Shown: in pieces, positions 1 to 7,122 of the stretch
How positions within the stretch are numbered: position 1 is the first letter of the stretch
How the letters are laid out: every line of letters starts with the position of its first letter
DNA from: Bacteroidaceae bacterium
GTDB taxonomy: Bacteria; Bacteroidota; Bacteroidia; Bacteroidales; Bacteroidaceae
Reading direction: 5' to 3'
DNA length: 16,859 nt
NCBI GenBank assembly: GCA_016284115.1
Contig: JAEEOD010000294.1
Span: 1-16,859, forward strand
Notes under the pieces: generated by a model
What the model saw: only the letters and a program-made list of their open reading frames with translations
Databases searched by the model: none
What the model was told of the DNA's origin: nothing
Made by a program: the position numbers and the translations under genes

Positions 1-615
1 GGGATCTGTATTGCCAAGGAAGAAGAAATAGCCTGGCGAGTCGATGTACTTTTTGTATATCTGATAAGTGTCCTCAACGGGTTTGAACCATTGGTTGTAG
101 CCGTTGTAGATCATCGTGATTCTCTCCTGGGGAATATCCAACTTCGAAATGATATTGTTTTTTTCGAAGTTCGAGACAGTGATGATGCGCTTACATTTCT
201 TGAGGATGCGTGGAACGACAAGTCTGCGATAAAACCAACCCATGTTCTGATAGAACGATTTGTTGGCTTTGTCTCTTGGTTCCAGGAAAATAATGTCGTG
301 CAAAGTCAGGATGAGTGGAATCTTACAACGGATGGGGGCTGTGTTACTCGTGCAGTGGAGCATGTCCAGATTCAGTTCGTTGGCAGCTTTCAGAAGAGTT
401 ACCTGTTCCCAAAGCGGATAGAAGTCACCACCTATTTCCAGAATGTGCACATTCTGGGTGTCTTCCAGACATCTGTCGTCACCAGGGGCAACAAACACGA
501 AGTATTCATTCCTTGTATCTATCTTCTGAAGTTCACGAATCTCCTGTAGCACCACATAGTCCATGCCGTGCTTATTCTTGCGGAAGATTCTCTGAGCTTC
601 AATACCGATTCTCAT
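1..615 (-). CDS. GT4-type glycosyltransferase, partial (C-terminus beyond left edge)
   Basis: An open reading frame on the minus strand starts with ATG at 615 and stays open for 205 codons to the window edge, so only the N-terminal half is present. The protein begins [11 protein letters not shown] and has the look of the acceptor-binding Rossmann half of a GT-B enzyme. Recognisable stretches are LHCTSNTAP (about residues 86-94), [11 protein letters not shown] (about 104-114) and the linker [13 protein letters not shown] (about 143-155). It breaks off at [10 protein letters not shown], which in GT4 enzymes opens the second, nucleotide-sugar-binding half. It would transfer a sugar from a nucleotide donor to a lipid-linked glycan at the inner face of the cytoplasmic membrane. 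Its start overlaps the acetyltransferase stop as ATGA, so the two are probably translationally coupled. The EX7E donor motif lies outside the window, and sugar specificity cannot be read. Confidence 0.85.
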   Translation of the reverse strand, partial: MRIGIEAQRIFRKNKHGMDYVVLQEIRELQKIDTRNEYFVFVAPGDDRCLEDTQNVHILEIGGDFYPLWEQVTLLKAANELNLDMLHCTSNTAPIRCKIPLILTLHDIIFLEPRDKANKSFYQNMGWFYRRLVVPRILKKCKRIITVSNFEKNNIISKLDIPQERITMIYNGYNQWFKPVEDTYQIYKKYIDSPGYFFFLGNTDP

Positions 616-1202
616 ATCTGCTTGATGATTTTTGCTGGCACCCCAGCCACGAGCGAGTGGGGGGGCACATCCTTGGTAACAACGGCTCCTGCGGCAACCA
701 CAGAATGATCCCCGACGGTGACACCTGGCAGAATCACGGCATTCGCACCAATCCAGATGTCATTACCGATGGTGACAGGCTTTGTTGACACGCCTTGCTC
801 ATCAATTCTGCTGTCAGGATTCTCAAAGTTATGATTCAGTGCCGTCACAGTAATTCCCTGTGCCAGATTCACATGATTGCCAATAGTCACAGGGCCGATG
901 ATGGTATTATGCAGCCCCACTCGGGTGTAGTCGCCGATAATCACATCGCCCACCGCATTATTGATGCAGGCAAACGATTCTACAACTGAATAATCGCCCA
1001 AAGAGAATTTTCGGTACGGAGGTGTATCCATCCTTGCAGAACGATGAATCACCGAGTGCTTCCCCCGATGTTGGTACAATGGTGCCAACAATCTGACGAA
1101 CCATCGTGGCCTGGTCTCCACTTGGTTCATAATCACCCAGTCAAAGAACTTCTTCCACTTCGGATTGTTCTTGAACCTCTCTCTGATGGCTTCGTTATTC
1201 AT
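612..1202 (-). CDS. Hexapeptide-repeat (left-handed beta-helix) acetyltransferase
   Basis: This 196-residue protein is probably an acetyl-CoA-dependent O- or N-acetyltransferase modifying a sugar of the surface glycan. After an alpha-helical, basic N-terminus (residues 1-50) it carries hexapeptide repeats from about residue 68 to 190, for example [30 protein letters not shown] and [15 protein letters not shown]. The loop [10 protein letters not shown] (121-130) holds His124 where LacA/NodL-type enzymes have their catalytic histidine. The C-terminus [12 protein letters not shown] is the usual ending of this family. The start at 1202 lies 22 bases downstream of a good minus-strand promoter -7 element. 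Its stop overlaps the start of the next glycosyltransferase by ATGA, so the two form an operon. Family is certain; substrate (maltose-like, serine, or a glycan sugar) is not. Confidence 0.88.
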   Translation of the reverse strand: MNNEAIRERFKNNPKWKKFFDWVIMNQVETRPRWFVRLLAPLYQHRGKHSVIHRSARMDTPPYRKFSLGDYSVVESFACINNAVGDVIIGDYTRVGLHNTIIGPVTIGNHVNLAQGITVTALNHNFENPDSRIDEQGVSTKPVTIGNDIWIGANAVILPGVTVGDHSVVAAGAVVTKDVPPHSLVAGVPAKIIKQI

Positions 1203-1224
1203 CCCATTTCACATTTATGACCAC

Positions 1225-1256
1225 AAAAGTACGAATAATTTTGCATAATTCCAAAT
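1225..1256 (-). promoter_or_regulatory. Bacteroidetes-type promoter for acetyltransferase-glycosyltransferase operon
   Basis: On the minus strand a -33 element TTTG (1256-1253) is followed after exactly 20 bases by the -7 element TACTTTTG (1232-1225), matching TTTG-N19-21-TAnnTTTG. The gene start is at 1202. The element overlaps the oppositely directed glf promoter, so initiation at one probably hinders the other. Confidence 0.75.
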
Positions 1257-1271
1257 TTTTCCTTATTTTTG
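1241..1271 (+). promoter_or_regulatory. Bacteroidetes-type promoter for glf
   Basis: On the plus strand TTTG (1241-1244), 19 bases of spacer, then TATTTTTG (1264-1271) match the sigma-ABfr consensus. The first ATG of glf lies 15 bases further on, giving a very short leader. The -33 element sits inside the spacer of the divergent promoter at 1225-1256. Confidence 0.75.
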
Positions 1272-1286
1272 CCGAAAAATCTGTGA

Positions 1287-2462
1287 ATGATGGAGAAACA
1301 ATATGATTATTTGATAGTAGGTGCTGGTATCTACGGGGCTACGTTTGCCTGCATGGCTCATCGCCAAGGCAAGCGCTGTCTGGTTATCGACAAACGTAAT
1401 CATCTCGGAGGAAATATCTATTGCGAGAACATCGAAGGCATCAATGTTCATAAGTATGGTGCACATATTTTCCATACCTCCAATAAAAAAGTTTGGGACT
1501 TCGTGAACTCAATTGTAGAGTTTAACCGCTATACCAATTCTCCAATCGCGAATTATAAAGGTAAGCAATATAACTTACCTTTTAATATGAACACCTTCTA
1601 TCAGATGTGGGGTGTTCTGACTCCAGCAGAAGCTCAGGCTAAGATTGAGGAGCAACGTCAGGAGGCATTAGCCAAGATGAAGGCTGATGGTGTCACTGAA
1701 CCACGCAACTTGGAAGAACAAGCCCAGTTGCTGATAGGTAAGGATATCTACGAGATTCTGATTAAAGGTTATACTGAAAAGCAATGGGGGCGCAAGTGCT
1801 CTGAACTGCCTGCATTTATTATTAAACGCCTGCCCGTCCGTTTTGTTCACGACAACAATTACTTCAACGACCGTTTTCAGGGTATTCCCATTGGTGGCTT
1901 TAACAAACTCATCGATGGCATGCTTAAAGGTATTGATGTCTTAACAAACGTAGATTTCTTTGAATGTAATCGGCAATACGACGAACAACATAGGACTTAC
2001 AATATTCAATGTCCATTATTCAATGTTCAATGTTCGAAGATTCTATATACAGGAAAATTGGATGAATATTTCGACTATTGTTTTGGCAAACTTGAATATC
2101 GAACAGTTCGTTTCGAGGAAGAAATTCTTGATATGCCAAACTATCAGGGTAATGCCGTTATGAACTTCACCGATGCCGATGTCCCCTATACCCGTATCAT
2201 TGAGCACAAACATTTCGAAATGTTTGGTGATGATGTCTACAAATGTCCAAAGACCGTTATCTCCAGAGAATACTCAGCAGAATGGAAAGACGGTATGGAA
2301 CCTTTCTATAGTGTCAACGACGAGAAGAACATGTCGCTCTATCAGCAATATCGCGCCCTCGCCGATCAGGATATCAATCTGATCCTCGGAGGCCACCTTG
2401 CCGAATACAAGTATTACGACATGGCCCCGATTGTCGAAAAAGTCATGGGAATGTTTGACTAA
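1287..2462 (+). CDS. glf: UDP-galactopyranose mutase
   Basis: This flavoenzyme interconverts UDP-galactopyranose and UDP-galactofuranose in the cytoplasm, supplying the Galf donor for the glycan. The N-terminus has the FAD Rossmann motif VGAGIYG (residues 11-17) and a following acidic strand end LVIDKR. Family hallmarks are GGNIY (41-45), KYGAHIFHT (56-64), EKQWGRK (164-170), the hinge YTGKLDEYFDY (254-264), the YRTVRFEEE segment (271-279) and the C-terminal FAD-binding GGHLAEYKYYDM (368-379). Length (391 aa) is a little above the usual 365-385. The excess includes a repeat-derived stretch near residues 237-250 (bases 2004-2035) between the strand VDFF and KILYTG, where other family members, from memory, are shorter. 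Two ATGs are adjacent (1287, 1290) and either could be used. It is transcribed alone from its own promoter and converges on the next gene with only two bases between stop codons. Confidence 0.96.
   Translation: MMEKQYDYLIVGAGIYGATFACMAHRQGKRCLVIDKRNHLGGNIYCENIEGINVHKYGAHIFHTSNKKVWDFVNSIVEFNRYTNSPIANYKGKQYNLPFNMNTFYQMWGVLTPAEAQAKIEEQRQEALAKMKADGVTEPRNLEEQAQLLIGKDIYEILIKGYTEKQWGRKCSELPAFIIKRLPVRFVHDNNYFNDRFQGIPIGGFNKLIDGMLKGIDVLTNVDFFECNRQYDEQHRTYNIQCPLFNVQCSKILYTGKLDEYFDYCFGKLEYRTVRFEEEILDMPNYQGNAVMNFTDADVPYTRIIEHKHFEMFGDDVYKCPKTVISREYSAEWKDGMEPFYSVNDEKNMSLYQQYRALADQDINLILGGHLAEYKYYDMAPIVEKVMGMFD
2004..2035 (+). repeat. Short repeat (ATTCAATGT / TTCAATG) inside glf
   Basis: ATTCAATGT occurs at 2004-2012 and again at 2018-2026, and TTCAATG is then repeated directly in tandem (2019-2032, running into TTC at 2035). 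It is translated in frame as a pair of near copies, NIQC and NVQC, in a loop of UDP-galactopyranose mutase. Confidence 0.7.
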
Positions 2463-2464
2463 AT

Positions 2465-3634
2465 TTACGACTCAAGGAGTCGCTTCCATTGCTCAATGAT
2501 ATGGCTGATGTCAAATCGCTGGGCTATTTTGATGGCTTCGTCTGATTTTTGTTGCCAGTCTAAGTGTGTGGCATCCTCTAAACGTTGGGCCAGTTCTTGA
2601 ATGTCCTCATTCCTAAAAAACAGCCCGAAGTCGCTTAATAGCTCTTTACAAGTAGGAATGTCAGAAGCGATAATGGGTAAGCCGTGCGACATGGCTTCCA
2701 CCAATACCAATGGCATGCCTTCCCATCGTGAACTGAGTACGTAGATACTGGCAGAAGAGTAGTAGGCTTGAATCCCATTGGTGAAAGGATGAAGCCGGAT
2801 ACGTCCTTCTAAACCTTCTTCAACGATCATTTGTGCTAATTTGTTTTTCTCTGGCCCGTCACCCACAATATCCAATTGCCAATCCACATTCTGTTGAGCA
2901 AAAATAGCGAATGCTTTAATCAACAGGTCGAAGCCCTTATGCTTAGGCGAGAAACGACCCACAGCCAAGAACTTTTTCTGCTGTCCATCAGATCGAGGAC
3001 CTGGCTTCAGGGTCAGCGGATTATAGATGGAAGTAGGTCTGAAACCGAATGCCTGTTGATACATCTCTGCATCCTGTTGATAGAGCACCACCACATTGTC
3101 CAACTTCTGCAACTGTCTGCCATAATGGTACTTCAGTTCCGTTCCTAAATAGGGGGACCCATCTCTGAGCAAGGCGTCGAAGGAGTTATGAATCCATCCG
3201 ATTGTCTTAGTGCTTCCCAGTTCCTTCTTGATAGTCGCCAGTCGTATGGCGAGGAATGCATGAATCCCTATCACTGCATCATATTTCCCTTTTTGGAGAA
3301 CTTTGATCAACGCATTCTTTCTCTCTCTTGGAAAAGAACTATGGGCATATAAATCTGATGTCAGTCCACATTTGTGGAATATTTTTCTATACAGATAACT
3401 ATAGGCCTTGCACAGTTTGTTTTTAATGGGACTGATGTTGGGATAAGATATAAACAGATAATGAAGATGGTAGTCGCCTAATTGGTACATAGCCAGGTCT
3501 TTCTTCTGAGGGCTGTCAAAGGTCACGATGGTCACATCATAGTCCTTGCTTAAGGCTCCCGCAATGACCGCAGTCACCCTTTGCACCCCTCCAATCGTGA
3601 AGATACTGTCCACCAGAAAGCATAATTTCTTCAT
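2465..3634 (-). CDS. GT4-family glycosyltransferase
   Basis: A 389-residue GT-B glycosyltransferase that would add one sugar to the growing glycan on the cytoplasmic face. It opens with MKKLCFLVDSIFTIGGVQRV, the beta-strand plus glycine-rich acceptor loop typical of GT4. The donor half begins at KKFLAVGRFSPKHKGFDLL and carries LDIVGDGPE and the EX7E motif in SSRWEGMPLVLVEAM. I place the start at ATG 3634. The frame extends upstream to 3745, but that extension runs through the promoter (-7 element at 3659-3652) and into the divergent gene, and its residues do not resemble a GT N-terminus. It is the only gene of its transcript, pointing left into glf. Sugar specificity is unknown. Confidence 0.93.
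   Translation of the reverse strand: MKKLCFLVDSIFTIGGVQRVTAVIAGALSKDYDVTIVTFDSPQKKDLAMYQLGDYHLHYLFISYPNISPIKNKLCKAYSYLYRKIFHKCGLTSDLYAHSSFPRERKNALIKVLQKGKYDAVIGIHAFLAIRLATIKKELGSTKTIGWIHNSFDALLRDGSPYLGTELKYHYGRQLQKLDNVVVLYQQDAEMYQQAFGFRPTSIYNPLTLKPGPRSDGQQKKFLAVGRFSPKHKGFDLLIKAFAIFAQQNVDWQLDIVGDGPEKNKLAQMIVEEGLEGRIRLHPFTNGIQAYYSSASIYVLSSRWEGMPLVLVEAMSHGLPIIASDIPTCKELLSDFGLFFRNEDIQELAQRLEDATHLDWQQKSDEAIKIAQRFDISHIIEQWKRLLES
2468..2482. terminator. Small hairpin at convergent gene ends, possible terminator
   Basis: CGACTC (2468-2473), loop AAG, GAGTCG (2477-2482) is a perfect 6-bp inverted repeat immediately beside the two convergent stop codons. On the minus strand it is followed by a T-containing but not clean U-tract, and it lies in the last codons of the minus-strand gene. 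It could serve both directions, but the stem is short. Confidence 0.3.
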
Positions 3635-3651
3635 TTTCTGCTTATTTTGTG

Positions 3652-3683
3652 CAAAAATACGATAAATAATTGAGATTACCAAT
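3652..3683 (-). promoter_or_regulatory. Bacteroidetes-type promoter for the GT4 gene at 2465-3634
   Basis: On the minus strand ATTG (3683-3680, three of four matches to TTTG) is followed after 20 bases by a perfect -7 element TATTTTTG (3659-3652). The chosen ATG is 17 bases beyond it. This promoter excludes the longer upstream start of that gene. Confidence 0.65.
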
Positions 3684-3700
3684 TTTATTTTGTATATTTG
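3669..3700 (+). promoter_or_regulatory. Bacteroidetes-type promoter for the GT4 gene at 3714-4892
   Basis: ATTG (3669-3672), 20 bases, then TATATTTG (3693-3700). The gene's ATG follows 13 bases later. The element interleaves with the divergent promoter at 3652-3683, repeating the arrangement seen between the acetyltransferase and glf. Confidence 0.65.
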
Positions 3701-3713
3701 CAAAAATTTCTCA

Positions 3714-4892
3714 ATGAAGGTCGTCTTCCTGTGTAATAACTTCAAATCTCTGAATGGAGTAGAGCGTGTTTGGTCTCAGAAACTAAGTCTGCTGGCTGAA
3801 CATCCTGATTATGAGGTATATCTGATAACTTATAATCAATATGGAGCACCCTTGTCATTTCCTATATCCGATAAAGTCAACCATATAGATTTGGCCACTC
3901 GTTATATATCTCGTTGTTCTTTTCATGGCATCTATCAATATATAGATAGGTACATGAGTGAACGGTCTTTTCGAAAGGAACTTAATCTGATGTTAGAGAA
4001 TCTGAATACTGATGTTGTTGTTTGTGCAGATTTGCATGTCTCTGATTTAAAAGCAGTCCTTTCTTCTAAAGTTCAAGCCGTACGTGTTGTAGAGTGTCAT
4101 TGTGGACTATCAGCCTATTTCGAGGATGTCAAAAAATTCAAGCGATTTTTTAAACGCATTCGAGAAAGGATTCTGAAATGTCAGTTATTATCAGCCATAC
4201 GGAAGTTTGATAAGATCATAGTGATGACCGAGTCAGAGAAAGCGGCCTGGAATCTGAAGGACAAGGTCGTTTGTATCCCCAACATGTTAGTCACTTATCC
4301 GAATCAAGAACCTAATAAGTCTCATGTCCATAAATGTGTCATTAGTGTCGGAAGATATGCTTATCAAAAAGGCTTTGACATGTTGTTGGATTCGTGGCGA
4401 ATAGTTCAAAAAAAGCATCCGGATTGGACTCTTCATATTTACGGGAGTCATGACGGGAGTGTCGGCGATTATGAACGTTTGAAGGATCAGATTCAACAGT
4501 ATCACATCACCAATGTCATTTTACATCAGTCGACCAATGATGTCTATTCATGTTATGGCAATAGTGATTTTTATGTGATGTCCTCTCGTTACGAATCTTT
4601 TGGTTTAGTCCTAATTGAAGCAATGTCTTGTAGCTTACCTGTGGTATCATTTGACTGCAAGTACGGTCCACAATCCATCATTCGAAATGGACAAACCGGA
4701 GTTCTGGTCTCTCCTGATGATATCAAGGAAATGGCAACAGCCATTTGTTCGATGATAGAGAACAATGAAACCCGCCAACAGATGTCTGTCAGGGCAAGAC
4801 AGGAATCCAAGAACTATACCTCAGAAAGAATAATGCCTATTTGGCATGAGTTCTATGAATCTCTTGCAACAAGTCATCCCATTGAGTCATAA
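3714..4892 (+). CDS. GT4-family glycosyltransferase
   Basis: A 392-residue GT-B glycosyltransferase. The N-terminus MKVVFLCNNFKSLNGVERVW is the acceptor-domain strand and loop. The donor half starts at VISVGRYAYQKGFDMLLDSW and includes HPDWTLHIYG and the EX7E motif in SSRYESFGLVLIEAM. The donor half is clearly paralogous to the C-terminal half of the fusion enzyme at 4837-7119 and to the enzyme at 14558-15793, sharing GRYxYQKGxDLL and WTLxIYG. I start it at ATG 3714, because the upstream codons back to 3690 lie in the promoter -7 element. It is a monocistronic unit whose last 56 bases overlap, tail to tail, the end of the phosphonate operon. Donor and acceptor are unknown. Confidence 0.93.
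   Translation: MKVVFLCNNFKSLNGVERVWSQKLSLLAEHPDYEVYLITYNQYGAPLSFPISDKVNHIDLATRYISRCSFHGIYQYIDRYMSERSFRKELNLMLENLNTDVVVCADLHVSDLKAVLSSKVQAVRVVECHCGLSAYFEDVKKFKRFFKRIRERILKCQLLSAIRKFDKIIVMTESEKAAWNLKDKVVCIPNMLVTYPNQEPNKSHVHKCVISVGRYAYQKGFDMLLDSWRIVQKKHPDWTLHIYGSHDGSVGDYERLKDQIQQYHITNVILHQSTNDVYSCYGNSDFYVMSSRYESFGLVLIEAMSCSLPVVSFDCKYGPQSIIRNGQTGVLVSPDDIKEMATAICSMIENNETRQQMSVRARQESKNYTSERIMPIWHEFYESLATSHPIES
4833..4847 (-). terminator. Weak hairpin at end of the phosphonate operon, possible terminator
   Basis: ATGCC / GGCAT arms (5 bp) around a TATTT loop bracket the stop codon of the fusion glycosyltransferase. On the minus strand the stem is followed by TATTCTTTC, a poor U-rich tract. It lies inside the opposite gene's coding sequence. 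This is a candidate only; the stem is short. Confidence 0.22.
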
Positions 4893-7119
4893 TATTCTCT
4901 AATGAAAAGCGTTGTATATTTTGTGCTGCTTTCCGTCCCATCTCTTTTCTCAATTGTTCATCTTCAATGAGTCGGCAGATGCCTGCTGCTAATTGCTGAA
5001 TATTGCCGTTCTCGCATAGAATACCATCTTCTCCGTCGTGGATAATGTCTCTCGGACCACAAGGACATGCGAATGAAACCGATGCTAAGCCAACAGACAT
5101 GGCTTCTGCTAATACTAATCCAAATCCTTCAAATCTGGAACTTAGAACGAAGATAGAACTTCTGACATATTCTTTTCGTATATCATTTACTGTGCCATGA
5201 CACAGGACGGTATCCTTAAGAGATAGTTTTGTTGCTAGTTCTTGGTATAAAATGTTGTCTCCTCCGCCGTAGATGTTGAGTGTCCAGTCCGGATGTTTTT
5301 TATGGACAATCTGCCATGCAGAGATCAGCAAGTCAAATCCCTTTTGATAGGTATATCTGCCGACGGCGATGACTTGTTTGGAGGAGCAGTCCGAGACAGT
5401 TCCCTGTTCAATCGTGATAGGATTGGGAATCACTGTCAGATTGGGTAGTCCTTTCCAATAGGTTGCATCTTCATGAGTCAGCACCACGAACCGGTCTAAC
5501 TGCTTGACTTTTTGATCCAACTGTGCCATCCATCGGTTGGTAATCCATTTGTTTACGAAACTAGGTAAGAAACTGAAGTTAGCCTCTCTATACTTATAAC
5601 GCCCGAAATGGATCTCCCCCACTTTAGCACTTCCATCCTTAATGTCGCAGAGGAAATTGATTTCCCTTCTCAGCAAGGAGATCGTAATATCTGGTTGTAG
5701 TTGTTTCAAGCACTTTTCCAATCTCCGTTTGTATAGTCCCATCTTCTTTTTGTAGAGATAGAATCTCTTCCAGAAGGGATATTGCCAAAGATTGTCGATG
5801 TTTACATCTAATTGGATGACATGGATCTTTTCCGAGAGAGGGAAATAGGGCTTTGTGCCTTTGTCGTCAGTGATGACGATGCTGACATCATAACCTAATT
5901 GTTCAGCAAGATAGTTGGCTTTGGTCGTCAAAACCCGTTCCATACCCCCAGAGTGATCCAGCGATGGGATGCAATAGGCGATATGTATATGTTGATGCTC
6001 TTCCTGTTTGGGATAGAGAGTGTTGATGACCTTTCCCATCTGGTGCTTCCACGACAAATCAACAATGGAGTCCCGAATCTGTTGTGGGTTAGTGGTCAAA
6101 TGCTGATAGAATTGAATGATGTCTTCAATCTTGACAGCAGTCTCATTCGCAGGCACTTTCAAGACATAGGGCTTCTTGTCAAAATCAGTATCTGTTTCAG
6201 AATAAACAAAGGGGATGCCTCTGGCAGCATACTCACGATTCTTCAACGTCTTGATATGTTCGATACCTACGCGATGCCTGCCTAAACTCCCAATGCCAAA
6301 ATCACATTGGTCGAAGATCTCGTCCAGTTCTTTTCCATGTTTTTTGCCATAGAGAATGACATATGGTTCCAAATGGTGAGTTTTGATAATTTTTGTGATT
6401 TCAGCCTCCTCCACCGGTGAGAAGAAATAACCAACGACATGGAAAAACACCTTTGTTTCCTTGGGTGTGGCGTAGTAGTCTGCTAATCCTCGGATCACTC
6501 TGTCAAACCCATGCCAGCGGTGAATCTCCGCCACTCCAATCAAATGTAGTTCATTGGCTGGATGGTGTCTTCCTTTTTTCATTCTCACGGAATCGAAATC
6601 AATACCATTAGAAATACGAATCGTCTGTTGTCCAAAAATGATATCTTCTTCAGAGAATGTGACAATCGCATCCAATTGTTTGGCAAAGAGATTCCTGAAC
6701 ATCTTATCCTGGATTAGTTGCCGGCGCATCGCTTTGTTAAAATATTCTTGATCGTAAGGATAAGTGGGTATCTCCATGACCACCTTCATGCCTGATTTCT
6801 TCATTCGTCTCACCATGTTTATGGAAAATGGATTGGCGTTGTGGTTGGAGCGTATGTAGACAAATTCTATTCTCTCTTTGATGGCATAGTCGACGATCGA
6901 CTTGAATTCTGTTCGTTTAAAAATCTTTCCTTTTCTTCCTGTACCGTAGTCCGCAATGACCATATCATCAGCAATCCGTCTTTTGGAACCATGTTCGTCC
7001 ATATAACACAGATGTGTCTCATGGCCAATAGCCTTAAAAGCCTCCAATTGGTAACTGATTTTCTTACTGATACCATTATTGGGGTCAAATCCGTGGAAAA
7101 TGAGGAATAGTACTCTCAT
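4837..7119 (-). CDS. Double glycosyltransferase: GT-B domain fused to a GT4 domain
   Basis: A 760-residue protein made of two complete GT-B units, about twice the usual length. Residues 1-370 form the first: MRVLFLIFHGFDPNNGISKK, a strand rich in KVVMEIPTYPYD (112-123), ISNGIDFDSV (169-178), a donor half from LHLIGVAEIHRWHGFDRVI (191-209), and EYAARGIPFVYSE (296-308). Residues 376-760 form a GT4 enzyme starting HIHIAYCIPSLDHSGGMERV, with VIAVGRYTYQKGFDLL (583-598), HPDWTLNIYG (609-618) and the EX7E pair Glu664/Glu672. The joint (about 370-376, YPKQEEHQ) is a short polar linker. It probably adds two successive sugars, as bifunctional glycan polymerising enzymes do, but this is inference. It is the last gene of the phosphonate operon, three bases after the preceding GT2. 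The C-terminal unit is paralogous to the product of 14558-15793. I see no frameshift or internal start that would split it. Confidence 0.92.
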   Translation of the reverse strand: MRVLFLIFHGFDPNNGISKKISYQLEAFKAIGHETHLCYMDEHGSKRRIADDMVIADYGTGRKGKIFKRTEFKSIVDYAIKERIEFVYIRSNHNANPFSINMVRRMKKSGMKVVMEIPTYPYDQEYFNKAMRRQLIQDKMFRNLFAKQLDAIVTFSEEDIIFGQQTIRISNGIDFDSVRMKKGRHHPANELHLIGVAEIHRWHGFDRVIRGLADYYATPKETKVFFHVVGYFFSPVEEAEITKIIKTHHLEPYVILYGKKHGKELDEIFDQCDFGIGSLGRHRVGIEHIKTLKNREYAARGIPFVYSETDTDFDKKPYVLKVPANETAVKIEDIIQFYQHLTTNPQQIRDSIVDLSWKHQMGKVINTLYPKQEEHQHIHIAYCIPSLDHSGGMERVLTTKANYLAEQLGYDVSIVITDDKGTKPYFPLSEKIHVIQLDVNIDNLWQYPFWKRFYLYKKKMGLYKRRLEKCLKQLQPDITISLLRREINFLCDIKDGSAKVGEIHFGRYKYREANFSFLPSFVNKWITNRWMAQLDQKVKQLDRFVVLTHEDATYWKGLPNLTVIPNPITIEQGTVSDCSSKQVIAVGRYTYQKGFDLLISAWQIVHKKHPDWTLNIYGGGDNILYQELATKLSLKDTVLCHGTVNDIRKEYVRSSIFVLSSRFEGFGLVLAEAMSVGLASVSFACPCGPRDIIHDGEDGILCENGNIQQLAAGICRLIEDEQLRKEMGRKAAQNIQRFSLENIMTQWDDLLQEIHRTHAK

Positions 7120-7122
7120 CTT

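Noticed and set aside
91..788. Plus-strand open frames at 91-549 and 315-788
   Set aside because: They lie opposite the partial GT4 gene and acetyltransferase; their translations show no recognisable domain, and the minus-strand frames are clearly real.
3635..3745. Longer start for the minus-strand GT4 (37 extra residues)
   Set aside because: It would cross the promoter -7 element and overlap the divergent gene; the GT fold begins at MKKLCFLV.
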